Assembly (NCBI GenBank): GCA_003996215.1 | Contig: QJPP01001590.1 | Span: forward strand, 1-64,000 | Length of the DNA: 64,000 bases | Direction of reading: 5' to 3' | From: Jaltomata sinuosa | Taxonomy: Eukaryota > Streptophyta > Magnoliopsida > Solanales > Solanaceae | Shown here: one piece after another, positions 22,831-34,061 of the stretch | How positions within the stretch are numbered: the first letter of the stretch is position 1 | How the letters are laid out: the number at the start of each line of letters is the position of its first letter | Notes under the pieces: model-generated | The model's input: the letters and a program-made list of their open reading frames with translations, nothing else | What the model was told of the DNA's origin: nothing | The model's database searches: none | Translations under genes and position numbers: made by a program

Positions 22831-23364
22831 AGTCAATGTACGTTCCATTGTTTTTTCCAGGAGCTGAAGCAGATTTTTCTTTGTGTCAACTCTAGTTAAT
22901 ATTGTAGGTTTGAATTTATATCTCTTATTAGCTTTCTTAGAAGCGTTTATTGAGGTCAAAACTTTGTCTAAAATTGTTTTTGTGTTTCTCAAGCTAAGGG
23001 TAGTTTGAAAATCCATTTGGAACTTTGTAAGGGCTTAGGGGTAGGTCCTTTGGATTGCGGGGGTAATCCAATTTGGCTCGGTGTTGTTAGTAAAGTTGAG
23101 TTGAAATCCTACAAGGTGTAGGTTGTGGTTTTTACATCTATTCGAGCTTGGATGGTTTTCCACGTATAAATCTCTTGTGCAATAATTTGTTTATTTGCTA
23201 TTTTTATGGTCACAAAAGTAAGTTGGGATGCTCAGTGGAACAGACTCTACCACTTTTCCATAAAATCCAAAAACTTAGTTAAAACTTAAAGTTACGCAAA
23301 AAATATTGGAGACCCAATTCACCCCCTCCCCCCCTTTGTGTCTATTTAGGAGTCAAATCAATCA
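22831..23364 (+). repeat. E 5' LTR, 3' portion
   Basis: DNA between the CACTA-1 terminus and the primer site, ending near AATCAATCA. The expected LTR start (TGTTGAGTATG, seen at 56612) is not here, so only the downstream part is visible. A run of C residues near 23323-23335 precedes the end. No open frame of note. Confidence 0.6.
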
Positions 23365-23366
23365 AT

Positions 23367-23378
23367 TGGTATCAGAGC
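23367..23378 (+). other. E primer binding site (tRNA-iMet)
   Basis: TGGTATCAGAGC on the plus strand, a few bases after the LTR end. It shows that E is transcribed rightwards, opposite to C and A2. Confidence 0.85.
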
Positions 23379-23422
23379 CTGATTGTTCGTGTCTAGGTTA
23401 ACCCCTTCGAGAGATCCATGAA

Positions 23423-24132
23423 ATGACTTCTGAAATAATTCTACCTGAGAGCCAGTCAAGCTTTAGGCCTCCTCTATTCAATGGGCAGCACTACAACCTC
23501 TAGAAAAATTGAATGGAGATTTATTTGAAAGCAGAAGACTACCAGCTATGCCTGATTACTCTGAGAGGACCGATAATCCCACCAAGACCAAAAGTGATGG
23601 TACGAGATCACCCAAGATCGAAGCAGAATTTGATGCTGAAGATTTCAACATGATGGAAAAACTGCAAAAGCCATCAAAAATTTGTACTTTGGTTTGGGAA
23701 TTAATGAGTACAACAGAATCTCAAGATGCAGCAGTGCAAGAGAAATTTGGGATTCTCTAGCATTGGCACATGAAGTACATCTCATGTGAAGAAATCCAGA
23801 ATAGATATGCTCATAGGAAGTATGAGCTTTTTGCCATGAGTGAAAAAGAATCAATTAAGGATATGTTTACCAGATTCACACATATTACTAATGAACTTAA
23901 GTCTCTTGCAAAGGAACTTTCTACCGAAGAAAATGTCAAGAAAATCTTTAGAATTCTGCCAGCATCATGGGAATCCAAAGTCAGCGATTGAGAAACAAAA
24001 GCAAATGAGCACAATGCAGATGTATGATCTAATTGGTAACCTGCAAATATAGGAACTCAAGTGGATTGATAAGATAGTTGAGAAACCCAAGAAGGAATGT
24101 AGTCTAGTTCTTAAGGTTGTACAACATAATTC
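23423..24132 (+). pseudogene. E gag, N-terminal part (UBN2-type copia capsid)
   Basis: Copia-type capsid protein. The start at 23423 gives MTSEIILPESQS then RPPLFNGQHYN, the usual opening of SIRE-like Gag. Frames then shift: 23509-23760 includes WELMSTTESQDA-type residues; 23770-23991 reads MSEKESIKDMFTRFTHITNE, LKSLAKELSTEENVKKI and LPASWESKVSD, the conserved UBN2 helices; the tail continues as QMYDLIGNLQI before a stop. The gene is cut at 24132 by C and resumes at 41205. Several frameshifts and stops make it non-functional. Confidence 0.85.
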
Positions 24133-24956
24133 TGTCACAACCCAGACCATCGTGAGCGACACCCACCCAATACCCCCGGGTGAGCAGACCAATACTGACC
24201 CAACACTTAGCAAAATCTAATTGTTCAAAACCAATTTGTTTAAATAAACTAACATTCAATGTCTCAAATACTAAAATAATAGTGATTTGCGGAAAAACCT
24301 CCCTAGAACCTGAAAGTCACCATACCAAACCATCTACCAAGTCTAGAGTATGGGGATGCAACCCCAAAACAAAATAGAGTTTAAGCCCAAAACAAGTGGG
24401 CTAAACTTAGAGAAGAAAACAAGGTAGCTCACCAAAGCAGCTCACCCTTGAGATTTGGAACTGCTGGGACAACAAGTGAGGTCGTGCATCAGTCGCTGGA
24501 AGATTTCTTGTACTCACAAAAAGAAAGGCAAGTGCAGAATCAGTACACAACCGCCATGTACTGGTAGGATCATCGATCAGCTCCAATAAACAAGATATGA
24601 ACAATAAACTAACACTGAGTAAAACAAGGTAAACATGTAAACAAGCCAACACTATAACAAGACTATTAGTTTCTTCATTATCCTTTAACCATATGAAACC
24701 AATTAACAACCATTGACAACACTCAATGAGAATAACATATATTCTTTCCACCTAGTCCGGACCTACCAAGGATCCTCCAAATACTACCTAAGTGTTAAAC
24801 ATGCAACCCCAGTCTACACAAAGGACCAACCTCACATTTATATATAATTACCCAGCCTCTCATGGACCATATGAAATAATCACAATTTAAGAATACAACT
24901 CGGAACACTCAAGGAACTATCATATGAATACAATCAATGCAATAAATCAAAATCAT

Positions 24957-25107
24957 ACCAGGGATGGTACCCAAGCCAACCGATATATATATAACTCATA
25001 CACATCGTGGTACCCGAGCCAACTAATATTATTCTCATACCAGGCGTGGTACCCGAGATAACCAATATGTATCCTATACCAGGCGTGGTACCCGAGCCAA
25101 TCGAATG
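24957..25107 (-). repeat. Minisatellite in C 3' LTR
   Basis: Four imperfect units of ATACCAGGCGTGGTACCCGA followed by GCCAAC. The 5' LTR copy is at 39836-39987. Confidence 0.85.
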
Positions 25108-25837
25108 TCACACAATCCAACAGTCAACAGACAATGAACAAAACATACTTGTAAACCAACAAGCAACAACACCTAGCTCATTTCATAAGACTGATAACAG
25201 GACAATTAGACATCCATAAACCATTCCCTAAATATGCAACTCATACAATACTAAACATTAGTACATGAACACACATTGCACATTGGGAAAAAATAACCAT
25301 CACCTACCTCGAATTATTCAACAGCTTTATTGAACCAGAGCCTTCCTATTTCCCGAAGCTCTTTCTTGTTCTTGGTCTAAAATAGCATACAATAACTACA
25401 ATCAATTAACTGGCCTAAAATACCAGGATTATACAAAATCCCAATCCCCCAGGCCAAACTATGATCATTCCACCCATTACTAGGCTTTTTCACCATTAAT
25501 TCACCTAATTCTATCATTTTTTATGGATACATTTAGAGAATTATGGCTAACTGATCATAACCCAACAATAACATCAAGACCCAAGAACTTCTACACCCTT
25601 TCTTTTTCCCCGGATTCTGCCATTCCTAGGTCATTCCAAACCTTCCCCGAAATCCACAACTAGAAATTCTACTCCGTAGGAATTAAAGTACTAAGTTGAG
25701 GGGGGTAGAATCCTTACCTTTGGGATGAAAAATGATGCAAAATAGAGTAAGTTTGCCTAGAATCGCCCTGCCCTTCTCCAAAATACAGTTGAGGAAAAAC
25801 TGAACATTTTAGAAAAGTTCTGCATTAAATCCTGACT

Positions 25838-25976
25838 CGGTCCGCTATAGCAGTCCGTACACCACTAAAGCACTGTCACCATAGCGGAATATACCGCTAT
25901 GGTGCTGACTAAGTTTGACTTCCCCTATAGCGGACATTTATCCGCTATAGCGGTCACCGCTATCGCTCTGCAACTA
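25838..25976 (-). repeat. Palindromic-word cluster of LTR C (CCGCTATAGCGG words)
   Basis: Repeated CCGCTATAGCRG and its variants (ACCATAGCGG, CCGCTATGGTG) in both orientations, just upstream on the minus strand of TATA-like ATTTAATGC at 25822-25830. The 5' LTR equivalent (40708-40842) is more decayed: many words there have lost self-complementarity. Confidence 0.7.
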
Positions 25977-26345
25977 CACTTGTCATGGGCTGAAACTCAA
26001 GAATTTTCCCAAAAGGGTCCATTTGACAACACACCTTCAATTCTAGACATTCCGCAATAACCCATTCACGTTAACTTCGATACCGGGAGTTCTACTTACC
26101 TGAATTAACTTCTGAAAAGTCCCTCAGACTCCTTTATGCCTTAGCTAACGAAAAAACTAGTTCACTGCAAGACACAATACCCAATCCTTACCAGAATTGC
26201 CTTAGACCATACCTTTCTCAGAAACCATCCGAGACTAGCCTAGCCCAGAATTTTCAACTCCCAAACCAGAAAGTTTCCTAACCCAAAACATGGCACAAAA
26301 ACTTTATCCATAATGACTGACCCAGTTGTTACAACAGATACCAAT

Positions 26346-27094
26346 TTACCCATCGTTCATCTTCAAATGATCAAACCCAAAAATATAAAGTAAAAGGGAG
26401 AAAAGTGTAGTACATGAATCCTCAAATAAGTAAGGGTACTTATCCCGCATGTCCTTCTCGATTTCCCAAGTGGCTTTCTCAACCGGACGATGCTTCCATT
26501 GAACCTTCACCGATTTGATCTCCTTTGTCCTCAACTTTTGGATATACCGATCAAGAATCATAACTGGTTCCTCTTCGTACTGAAGATCCTTGTCTAGTAA
26601 TACCTCATCCCATTTAATAATGTAATCCATGTCCCATGGTACCTCTTCAACATAGATATATAGAAGACTGGATGGACTCCTGATAAACTAGGCGGCAGTG
26701 CTAGCCTGTAAGCCACTAGCCCTATAATTTTGAGAACTTTAAATGGATCGACAAACCAGGGGCTGAGCTTGCCTTTCTTACCAAACAACATAACCCCCTT
26801 CATTAGGGACACTTTCAATAATACCTTCTCACCAACCTTAAAGTCCATGTCTTATACCTTGCGATACACATAATCTTTCTTCCTGCTCTAGGCTGCTAGT
26901 AACTTGGTCTGAATGCCCTTACTTTTTCCTGTGCTTCCCTTACCAAGTCTATGTCCAAAGGCTTCACATTTCCAGCCTTAAACCACCCTATGGGTGACCT
27001 ACATCCCCTCCCATACATCACCTCAAATGGTGCCATGTTGATACTGGAATGGTAGCTATTGTTGTATGAGAACTCACACAACGGTAGAAACTGG
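26346..27094 (-). pseudogene. C integrase C-terminal half and chromodomain
   Basis: Minus-strand frames: 26896-27081 has the post-catalytic integrase motif YNNSYHSSINMAPFEVMYGR. 26594-26848 has KVGEKVLLKVSLMKGV and KLSPWFVDPFKVL, the GPY/F-type region. 26346-26630 ends in a chromodomain-like tail (ILDRYIQKLRTKEIKSVKVQ, ATWEIEKDMRDKYPYLF). Chromodomains steer chromovirus integration to particular chromatin. The gene is cut at 27094 by G and its N-terminal half resumes at 31399. Frames change between the three parts, so the protein is lost. Confidence 0.85.
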
Positions 27095-28406
27095 TGATAA
27101 CGCTCAAACTACACCTCAAATTAATGAAGCATAAGCGATCGTTGTCAAGTAAAGAACCCAACAAGGTTGGGGTCGAATCCCACAGAGAATATGGTGAAGA
27201 CTAAGTCTTTAGTGAAGTACGTGACTAGTCGTCAATTGTTTCCGGTAATTAAAGGGGGGGTTTTGTAATCAACGTGAACAAAAGCAACAATTATGTAAGA
27301 GAAATAATCAATAGGAGAGAATGAACTAGGGACGTGTTCACCATGGCTTTTGTAACAATGTCGATCCTAGGCTTAACCGGGTTCTTTCTATATGTGTGTC
27401 ACGATGTGATTGCGTCAATTGTATCGTCTAAACGTCTCTCGACCAAATAAAAGAATTTCCTTTTCTATTCTCTCGACCTCGAAAAGATGTGCTTTTTAGA
27501 TTTCAATCCTAACATCAAGTAGAGTAATCCAGTTACGGCATTAATCTTTAAGACAAGAGTTGGTAGTCTCGAATCCTTGTCGTTAATCAAGTTTCCCGGT
27601 TTTAACTTCTTTACTCAAGCAAATTAAACCTAGGCATGTTCTAATGTTTGCAACCACTAGAAAACGTGACATAATGTATGATTAACAACGTGACAATACC
27701 TATATCGAACCCAACACTACCCGGAATCTATATTGCTACGTTTCCATGGCTCCCACAACCCTAGTTGCGGGAGTTTTAGTTACTCATGCTCGAAGAAGAA
27801 GAGAAAATAGTTGTATTCATAATAAAGGGAAGAAAAGTCTTACAATATAATGAAACAATCAATCTTCCAATATCCAAGAACAAGAAATACCAAGAACTCA
27901 CGAACGAATCAAGAACACGAGTTCAATACAAATGAACCGTGTTATTTGCTCTCCAAAATAACTAAAAACGTGTTTTAAACTAATGGGTGAATGATATGTA
28001 AAATAAACCTAACATAGGGTATTTATAGGAGTCTAGGAAACCAATCCCAAAAACGTCCGGATTCCGCGTCGCGCGTCTGCCTCAACTTGATGGCCAGGCT
28101 GACGGATCGTCAAGGCAGTGACGGTCCGTCGCCTGGACCGTCACTGTTAACCAGTGGTGCTGCCTGAAGGTTCTGCCTTGGTGTGACGGTCACTGTGACG
28201 GACCGTCATATGTGTGACGGGCCGTCACTCAGGCCGTCACTCTTAGGCAGAATGTTGTTTTTCGCGTATTTCCTTCTGTTTCCGTGTTTGTTTCCATTTC
28301 CTACAAATACAACATAAAAACATCAAAAACAACAACGGTTGCTTGAAAACGTACGATTGTTCTTAGTAAAAAGGAGTCGAAAGTGACGTAAATTGGCATC
28401 ACATCA
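27095..28406 (-). repeat. G 3' LTR
   Basis: TGATAACGCTCAAACTAC to TTGGCATCACATCA. It differs from the 5' LTR by scattered substitutions concentrated in its first 60 bp, a small extra CCATGGCTTT block near 27342, and an extra AGGCCGTCACTC-type word near 28232. It carries a palindromic cluster at 28066-28252 and TATA box at 28020-28027. Confidence 0.92.
28066..28252 (-). repeat. Palindromic-word cluster of LTR G (GACGGTCCGTC words)
   Basis: About ten copies of GACGG, GACCGTC or GACGGWCCGTC within 190 bp, in both orientations, between TCGCGCGTCTGCC and CTTAGGCAG. It lies upstream of TATAAATA on the minus strand. The 5' LTR copy (about 31065-31236) has one word fewer, showing copy-number change since insertion or during replication. 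Confidence 0.8.
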
Positions 28407-29115
28407 ACACCCTCAACTTAAAACGTTCGCTTGTCCTCAAGCAACATGACATAAAAACAATACTACGACTCAACTAAGAAACAAACTCATGTCTATAGCA
28501 ACTCATGGTCATTCATTAGTTCATTAAATCAAGCTCCCTCGTAGCACATAGATGTATGAAACACTAACTTGCAAGGATCCAAACATGTCATTCCGATATG
28601 ATAGAATATTATGCATACACACACGCAGCTATCCTAACAATCAATAGACAATATAGACATCTTGGTGCCCTTACCACAAAGAAATCCCACACACAAAATT
28701 TGGGACTAGGTAAGCGCTCACACTCACAAAAGATTTCAAACAATGCACATGCGATACCATAGGCTTGCCCTTACTATTCTATTTCCAGTTTTCAGAAAGC
28801 CGCTCAGGATCACTACAGGACTTGTTTTGGCTTGTAATGAGGCTTCAGGTGCAGGTAGGATACATTTAGGGGTTAGTGACTAAGCCCTCCTTGGAACCAT
28901 TGACGTCTTCTTACCACATACTTTACTTTGTCCATCCTTATTCACCTTTTTATTTCCTTCTTTCTAGCTACAGGTGCGGCCTCTTTATTTTGAGAATTCT
29001 TTTTGTTACTTTTTCGATCTTTTTCACTTCTTTTTATTTTTCTTTTCTTAGGCACACACCCGAATTTTCATTCTATTCACAACCAATCTTCTCCATCCTT
29101 TTTTTCTTATCATTC

Positions 29116-29293
29116 ACCTCTGTAGTAGCCACCCTCAACTTAGGCTGATTGCCTGCGTTGAGGTGCACAATGTCCAAGGGAGGACCAGGGCCAAAACAGG
29201 GTTTACCTCTATAGTAGCCACCCTCAACTTAGGCTGATTGCCTGAGTCGAGGTGCACGATGTCCAAGGAAGGACCAGGGCCAAAATAGGGATT
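29116..29293 (-). repeat. 89-bp tandem duplication carrying a conserved hairpin
   Basis: Two units, 29116-29204 and 29205-29293. Each contains inverted arms CCTCAACTTAGGC and GCCTGMGTYGAGG around a 5-base loop TGATT (29133-29163 and 29222-29252). F has one copy (58985-59015). On the minus strand one arm repeats the sequence TAAGTTGAGGGTG of the polypurine tract. Confidence 0.8.
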
Positions 29294-30078
29294 CAAAGTT
29301 AAACGGGAATGGTGACAGGTTATTGAAAGAATAAGGTCAATTATGGCTCAAACAGGGATCAAAGGGATTATTTATATTTGGACGGTCTTTCAGGTTAAGT
29401 GGACTGCACACAAAAAGGGCCTGTGATCCTTTCCTAAGCAACCAAACTTCGAACTTAACAAAATAGACCGGGCAAGTTCTAGATGCATGCACAGAGTAAG
29501 AATTTATGACAATAATGTCACACGCTCTTGGCACCAAGAAACTATATCGCTACCAACTATCAAACAACCGCTCGGCTTAAGCATACTCATTCTATTCATA
29601 ATCACACAATGACATACAAGGATCCAGACAGTCAATCGTTTCAACATAAGTACAAAACCAGAAAATTTTTAAAGGGGCGCTACTTTGATAAGAAATCGCA
29701 TGCTTTGCTATAGACACTAAAAAAAAAAATTTAAATTAAACAACCTAAACATGCCGGTTCTACTAGATAGCACACCGGAGGGAAAAGAAACACGGCAACA
29801 AAAACCCTCGGTGGTGACTCACAGGTTTCCCCACGAATTAATTAGACTATAATACAACAACAATTTATGGGTTGCCTCCCATACAACGCCTGATTTAACG
29901 TCGCGGTACGACGCGGGTGTCTTGATACTCAGACTTCATCAAGACACCCCAGACTTAATAAACAACCGTATGCACAACTATATACCCTATAATAAACAAA
30001 AACAACAAATAAAAGTAAAAGCAGGAAAGTATGACTAAGAGTCAAATAAACACACCAGACTTAATAAACAACCGTATT

Positions 30079-30095
30079 CTCCGGCAACGGCGCCA
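30079..30095 (-). other. G primer binding site (tRNA-Asp type)
   Basis: Minus strand TGGCGCCGTTGCCGGAG, five bases from the 5' LTR edge. It complements the 3' end of plant tRNA-Asp as I recall it (CCGGCAACGGCGCCA), with one probable mismatch near its end. Athila-type gypsy elements use such a site, unlike the iMet sites of A, C, D and E. Confidence 0.75.
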
Positions 30096-30100
30096 CTTTT

Positions 30101-31393
30101 TGATAACGCCCAAACTACACCTCGAATTAACGAAGCGTAAGCGGTCGTAGTCAAGTAAAGAACCCAACAAGGTTGGGGTCGAATCCCACAGAGAATATGG
30201 TGAAGATTAAGTCTTTAGTGAAGTACGTGACTAGTCGTCAATTGTTTCCGGTAATTAAAGGGGGGGTTTTGTAATCAACGTGAACAAAAGCAACAATTAT
30301 GTAAGAGAAATAATCAATAGGAGAGAATGAACTAGGGACGTGTTCATTGTAACAATGTCGATCCTAGGCTTAACCGGGTTCTTTCTATATGCGTGTCACG
30401 ATGTGATTGCGTCAATTGTATCGTCTAAACGTCTCTCGACCAAATAAACAAATTTCCTTTTCTATTCTCTCGACCTCGAAAAGATGTGCTTTTTAGCGTT
30501 CAATCCTAACATCAAGTAGATTAATCCAGTTACGACATTAATCATTAGACGAGAGTTAGTAGTCTCGAATCCTTGTTGTTAATCAAGTTTTCCCGATTTT
30601 AATCTCTTTACTCAAGCAAATTAAACCTAGGCATGTTCTAATTTTTGCAACCACTAGAAAACGTGACATAAAGGATGATTAACAATGTGACTACATGTAA
30701 ATTGAACCCAACGCTAACCGGAATCTAAATCGCTACGTTTGCCACGGCTCCCACAACCCTAGTTGCGGGAGTTTTAGTTACTCATGCTCGAAGAAGAAGA
30801 GAAAATAGTTGTATTCATAATAAAGGGAAGAAAAAGTCTTACAATATAATGAAACAATCAATCTTCCAATATCCAAGAACAAGAAATACCAAGAACTCAC
30901 GAACGAATCAAGAACACGAGTTCAATACAAATGAACCGTGTTGTTTGCTCTCCAAAATAACTAAAAACGTGTTTTAAACTAATGGGTGAATGATATGTAA
31001 AATAAACCTAACATGGGGTATTTATAGGAGTCTAGGAAACCAATCCCAAAAACGTCCGGATTCCGCGTCGCGCGTCTGCCTCAACTTGACGGCCAGGCTG
31101 ACGGATCGTCAAGGCAGTGACGGTCCGTCGCCTGGACCGTCACTGTTAACTAGTGGTGCTGCCTGAAGGTTCTGCCTTGGTGTGACGGTCACTGTGATGG
31201 ACCGTCATATGTGTGACGGGCCGTCACTCTTAGGCAGAATGTTGTTTTTCGCGTATTTCCTTCCGTTTCCGTGTTTATTTCCATTTCCTACAAATACAAC
31301 ATAAAAACATCAAAAACAACAACGGTTGCTTGAAAACGTACGATTGTTCTTAGTAAAAAGGAGTCGAAAGTGACGTAAATTGGCGTCACATCA
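30101..31393 (-). repeat. G 5' LTR
   Basis: TGATAACGCCCAAACTAC to TTGGCGTCACATCA, 1293 bp. It is the promoter LTR because the primer site adjoins it. It has the same motif order as the 3' LTR, with CTCGAAGAAGAAGAG and the palindromic cluster. Confidence 0.92.
31019..31026 (-). promoter_or_regulatory. TATA box of G 5' LTR
   Basis: Minus strand TATAAATA, about 370 bp into the LTR and about 40 bp downstream of the palindromic cluster. The site is conserved in the 3' LTR at 28020-28027 and is the classical plant LTR TATA sequence. Confidence 0.65.
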
Positions 31394-31398
31394 ACTGG

Positions 31399-32040
31399 TC
31401 CCAATGACCCCCAAAGTCAATCACACATGCTCTCAGCATGTCCTCCAACACTTAGATTGTCCTCTCCGACTGACAGTCTGTCTGAGGATGGAATGTTGTG
31501 CTGAAGGTGAGTTGAGTGCCCAACTCTTCATGTAACTTACCCTAGAACTTAGAGGTAAACTGTGTACCCCTATCTGAAATGATGGATAGTGGTACCCCGT
31601 GCAGTCTCACGATCTCCTTAACATAGATTTTAGCCAGTTGCTATGAATTATAGTCCATCTTGACCAGAATGAAATTAGCTGACTTGGTCAACCGGTCCAC
31701 AATGACCCAAATTGAGTCATACCTTCCCAAAGTCTTAGGAAGACCCACCATAAAATCCGTGGTTATCCTCTCCCACTTCCACTCAGGAATGGGCATTCTC
31801 TGAAGTAGTCTTGTAGGCCTTTGGTGCTCATACTTGACTTGATGGCAATTATGACACTTGTACATGAAATCAGCTATGTCCCTTTTCATCTCGGGCAACC
31901 AGTAAAGTTTCCTCAAATCCCTGTACATCTTGGTTATGCTCAGATGAATCGAATACCACAAACTATTAGCCTCTGCCAATACCTTCTGAATAAAATCATC
32001 AACCCGAGAACACAAATCCTCCCCCTGAAGCTTAGCACCC
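31399..32040 (-). pseudogene. C integrase N-terminal half (zinc finger and start of catalytic core)
   Basis: Integrase inserts element cDNA into the genome. Frame 31641-32015 shows the zinc-binding part (WYSIHLSITKMYRDLRKLYW then CHNCHQVKYEH). The catalytic core then opens (WERITTDFMVGLPKTL with the first catalytic Asp, DSIWVIVDRLTKSA). The frame is then lost, although core-like sequence (VIDFGGHWDQ-type) continues to the G junction at 31398. The second half lies at 26346-27094. ACTGG at the junction is the target duplication. Confidence 0.85.
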
Positions 32041-33393
32041 CATCAACGGCCTGTCCTCGGACTCTCCAAAAACTACCTTGCTCCGAAGCTTGCTCAACTG
32101 CAAATCCTAAAACTGCTTGGCCTTCATCTCTTCTATAAATGTGAATTTGACCTCAATACTGGCCAATACTCTACCCTGTTCTGAGATGCCCAGTTGCATG
32201 AACTTTGATTCCAAATCCTGAATCTCCTTTGCCAATGGTCATTTGGACACCCCCTAACAAGCCAATCTGCCCATGTTGACGGTCTTCGGGCTTAATGCGT
32301 CTGCCACCACATTAGCCTTACCCAGGTGGTACTGGATGGTCACATCATAATCTTTCAATAACTCCATCCACCTCCTCTGCGTCAGATTCAAGTCCTTCTG
32401 AGTAAAAACATTTTGTAGACTGCGATGATCGGTGAACACTTCACACTTGACACCATAGAGATAGTGTCTCCAAATCTTGAGTGCAAAAGCCATTGCTTCC
32501 AACTCCAAGTTGTGGGTTGAATCATTTTTCTTATGAGGCTTCAACTGCCTGGAGGCATATGCTATAACATTCCTGTCCTGCATTAATACAACACCCAAAT
32601 CTGAATGTAAAGCATCACAATATTTAACGAAATCCTTACCTTCAACCGACAATGATAGGATGGGAGCTGTGGTAAGAAGTGTCTTGAGATTTTGTTTTCT
32701 TTCTTCACACTTGTCAGACTACACAAACGGTACCTCTTTTTGAGTCAACCTTGTCAAGTGAGTAGCGATGGATGTGAAATCCTTGACAAATCTACGGTAG
32801 TAACCTGTAAGCCCTACAAAACTCCTCACCTCAGTCACAGAGCTAGGCCAGACCCAATTCTTAACTGCTTTAATTTTCTGGGGATCCACCATCACTCCTT
32901 CTTTTGACACTACATGCCCAAGGAAAGCGACTGAAGTCAATCAAAATTCATACTTAGAAAATTTCGCATATAGCTTCTGGTGCCTCAAAATATCCAACAC
33001 AATGCGCAGATGCTCAGCATGCTCCTCCCGGCTCTTGGAGTAGATCAAGATGTCATCTATAAACACAATGATGAACGAATCCAGATAAGACTTAAATACC
33101 CTATTCATCAAACTCATGAATGTTGTTGGTGCATTGGTTAACCCAAACGACATCATTAGGAACTCATAATGTCCATACTGAGTCCAAAAAGTAGTCTTAG
33201 GGATGTCCTCTGGCCTAATCTTTAACTGATGATACCCTGACCTTAGGTCAATTTTCGAAAACATAGATGCACTCTGTAACTGGTCAAAGAGATCATCTAT
33301 ACGGGGTAAAGGGTACTTGTTTCAGATGGTAACCTTGTTCAATTGCCTGTAGTCTATACACATCCATATACTACCATCCTTTTTTTTCACAAA
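32041..33393 (-). pseudogene. C reverse transcriptase (C-terminal) and RNase H
   Basis: Copies element RNA into DNA. Frame 32941-33264 has FSKIDLRSGYHQLKIR, FGLTNAPTTF and the active site FIDDILIYS (Tyr of YxDD replaced by Phe, normal for the group). 32719-32940 holds the connection (VAFLGHVVS, VRSFVGLTGYYRRF). 32254-32652 is RNase H with CDALHSDLG, LELEAMAFAL, FTDHRSLQN and ADALS. A stop interrupts LNKVTI near 33325, and frames change at 32940 and about 32660. At 33393 the gene is broken by CACTA-2; RT resumes at 36606. Confidence 0.9.
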
Positions 33394-33409
33394 CACTACT
33401 AAAAAAAGG

Positions 33410-33680
33410 CTAAAAAGAGACGGCCAACAGCGACGCTTGCCATCACTTTTTTTGGCCAAAAGCGATGAAAAAGTGATGGTGTCATTCTCGTTGAAAAATG
33501 GCCTGTCAATTTTCCAAAAGCAATGGATAGCATCGCTTTAAAAGCGACGACCAGTGACGCAAACAAAAAAGTGACGTATTTTATTTTATTTTTCCAGAAA
33601 AGCGACGCTGTCCGCCGCTTTTTTTGGGAATTTGTTTTAAAAATTCCAGAAAAGCAACAGACAAAAGAGACCCTGTCCTT
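33410..33680. repeat. CACTA-2 left subterminal repeats
   Basis: Motifs GCGACGCTTGCC, AAAAGCGATG, AAAGCGACG and GACGCTGTCCGCCGC in both orientations, aligning with CACTA-1 read inwards from 22830. Likely binding sites for the transposition protein, by analogy with other CACTA elements. Confidence 0.75.
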
Positions 33681-34061
33681 CGATTTTTTGTATTTTTTCC
33701 ACCTGCAAAAATCTGTATTTTCAATATGCACCACCTGCCATTTACAAAATTAATTCAAATACAGTCCAAATCAGCACTAATTGGTGCCACAGCATTCATA
33801 AAGCAACTACAACATCAACAAGGAACTAAATATGAAGTAAAACATTCATTAAATACATAAAAGATTCACCCAAAGGACCTACAAAGTGTTTCAAAATATA
33901 AAAGAAGTACAAAACTATAAATAAAGTGTCAAAAAGCTAATGCAAACTAAAAGAAAGTCAATCTAAGAAATTCTTTGAGAGGCTCGATGGTCTTGCGCAT
34001 ATCTTTATCTTTTTCCTTCCATTATCTCTCAGAATCTGCCAAGGCATAAGTTGTGCGATCT

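Larger units (their letters stand above)
24133..26333 (-). repeat. C 3' LTR
   Basis: 2201 bp, TGTCACAACCCAG...GTTGTTACA. Compared by eye with 39019-41204 it shows frequent substitutions and some indels, clearly more than the D or G pairs, so C is an older insertion. It contains the family minisatellite (24957-25107) and a palindromic cluster (25838-25976). Overall organisation parallels LTR B, implying related families. Confidence 0.9.
28407..30100 (-). other. G interior: non-coding, with polypurine tract and hairpins
   Basis: Directly beside the 3' LTR, the minus strand reads TTTTAAGTTGAGGGTGT, the probable polypurine tract (28407-28423). A conserved block starts TTGCTTGAGGACAAGC. The rest has a T-rich strip (28890-29110), an 89-bp tandem duplication with hairpins (29116-29293), and a GGGTTGCCTCCCA block near 29871 shared with F. 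Open frames are short and unlike any protein I know. Position 30079-30095 is the primer site. Confidence 0.75.
27095..31393 (-). mobile_element. G: 4.3-kb non-coding LTR element (LARD/TRIM-like)
   Basis: Near-identical LTRs at 27095-28406 (1312 bp) and 30101-31393 (1293 bp) flank a 1694-bp interior with no protein-coding frame. The 5-bp target duplication is exact: ACTGG at 27090-27094 and 31394-31398. A tRNA-Asp-type primer site lies at 30079-30095 and a polypurine tract beside the left LTR, so transcription is leftwards. It must be mobilised in trans. F (56725 onward) is a relative that keeps a protein gene, and G could be its deletion derivative. Insertion broke the integrase gene of C. 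Confidence 0.92.
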
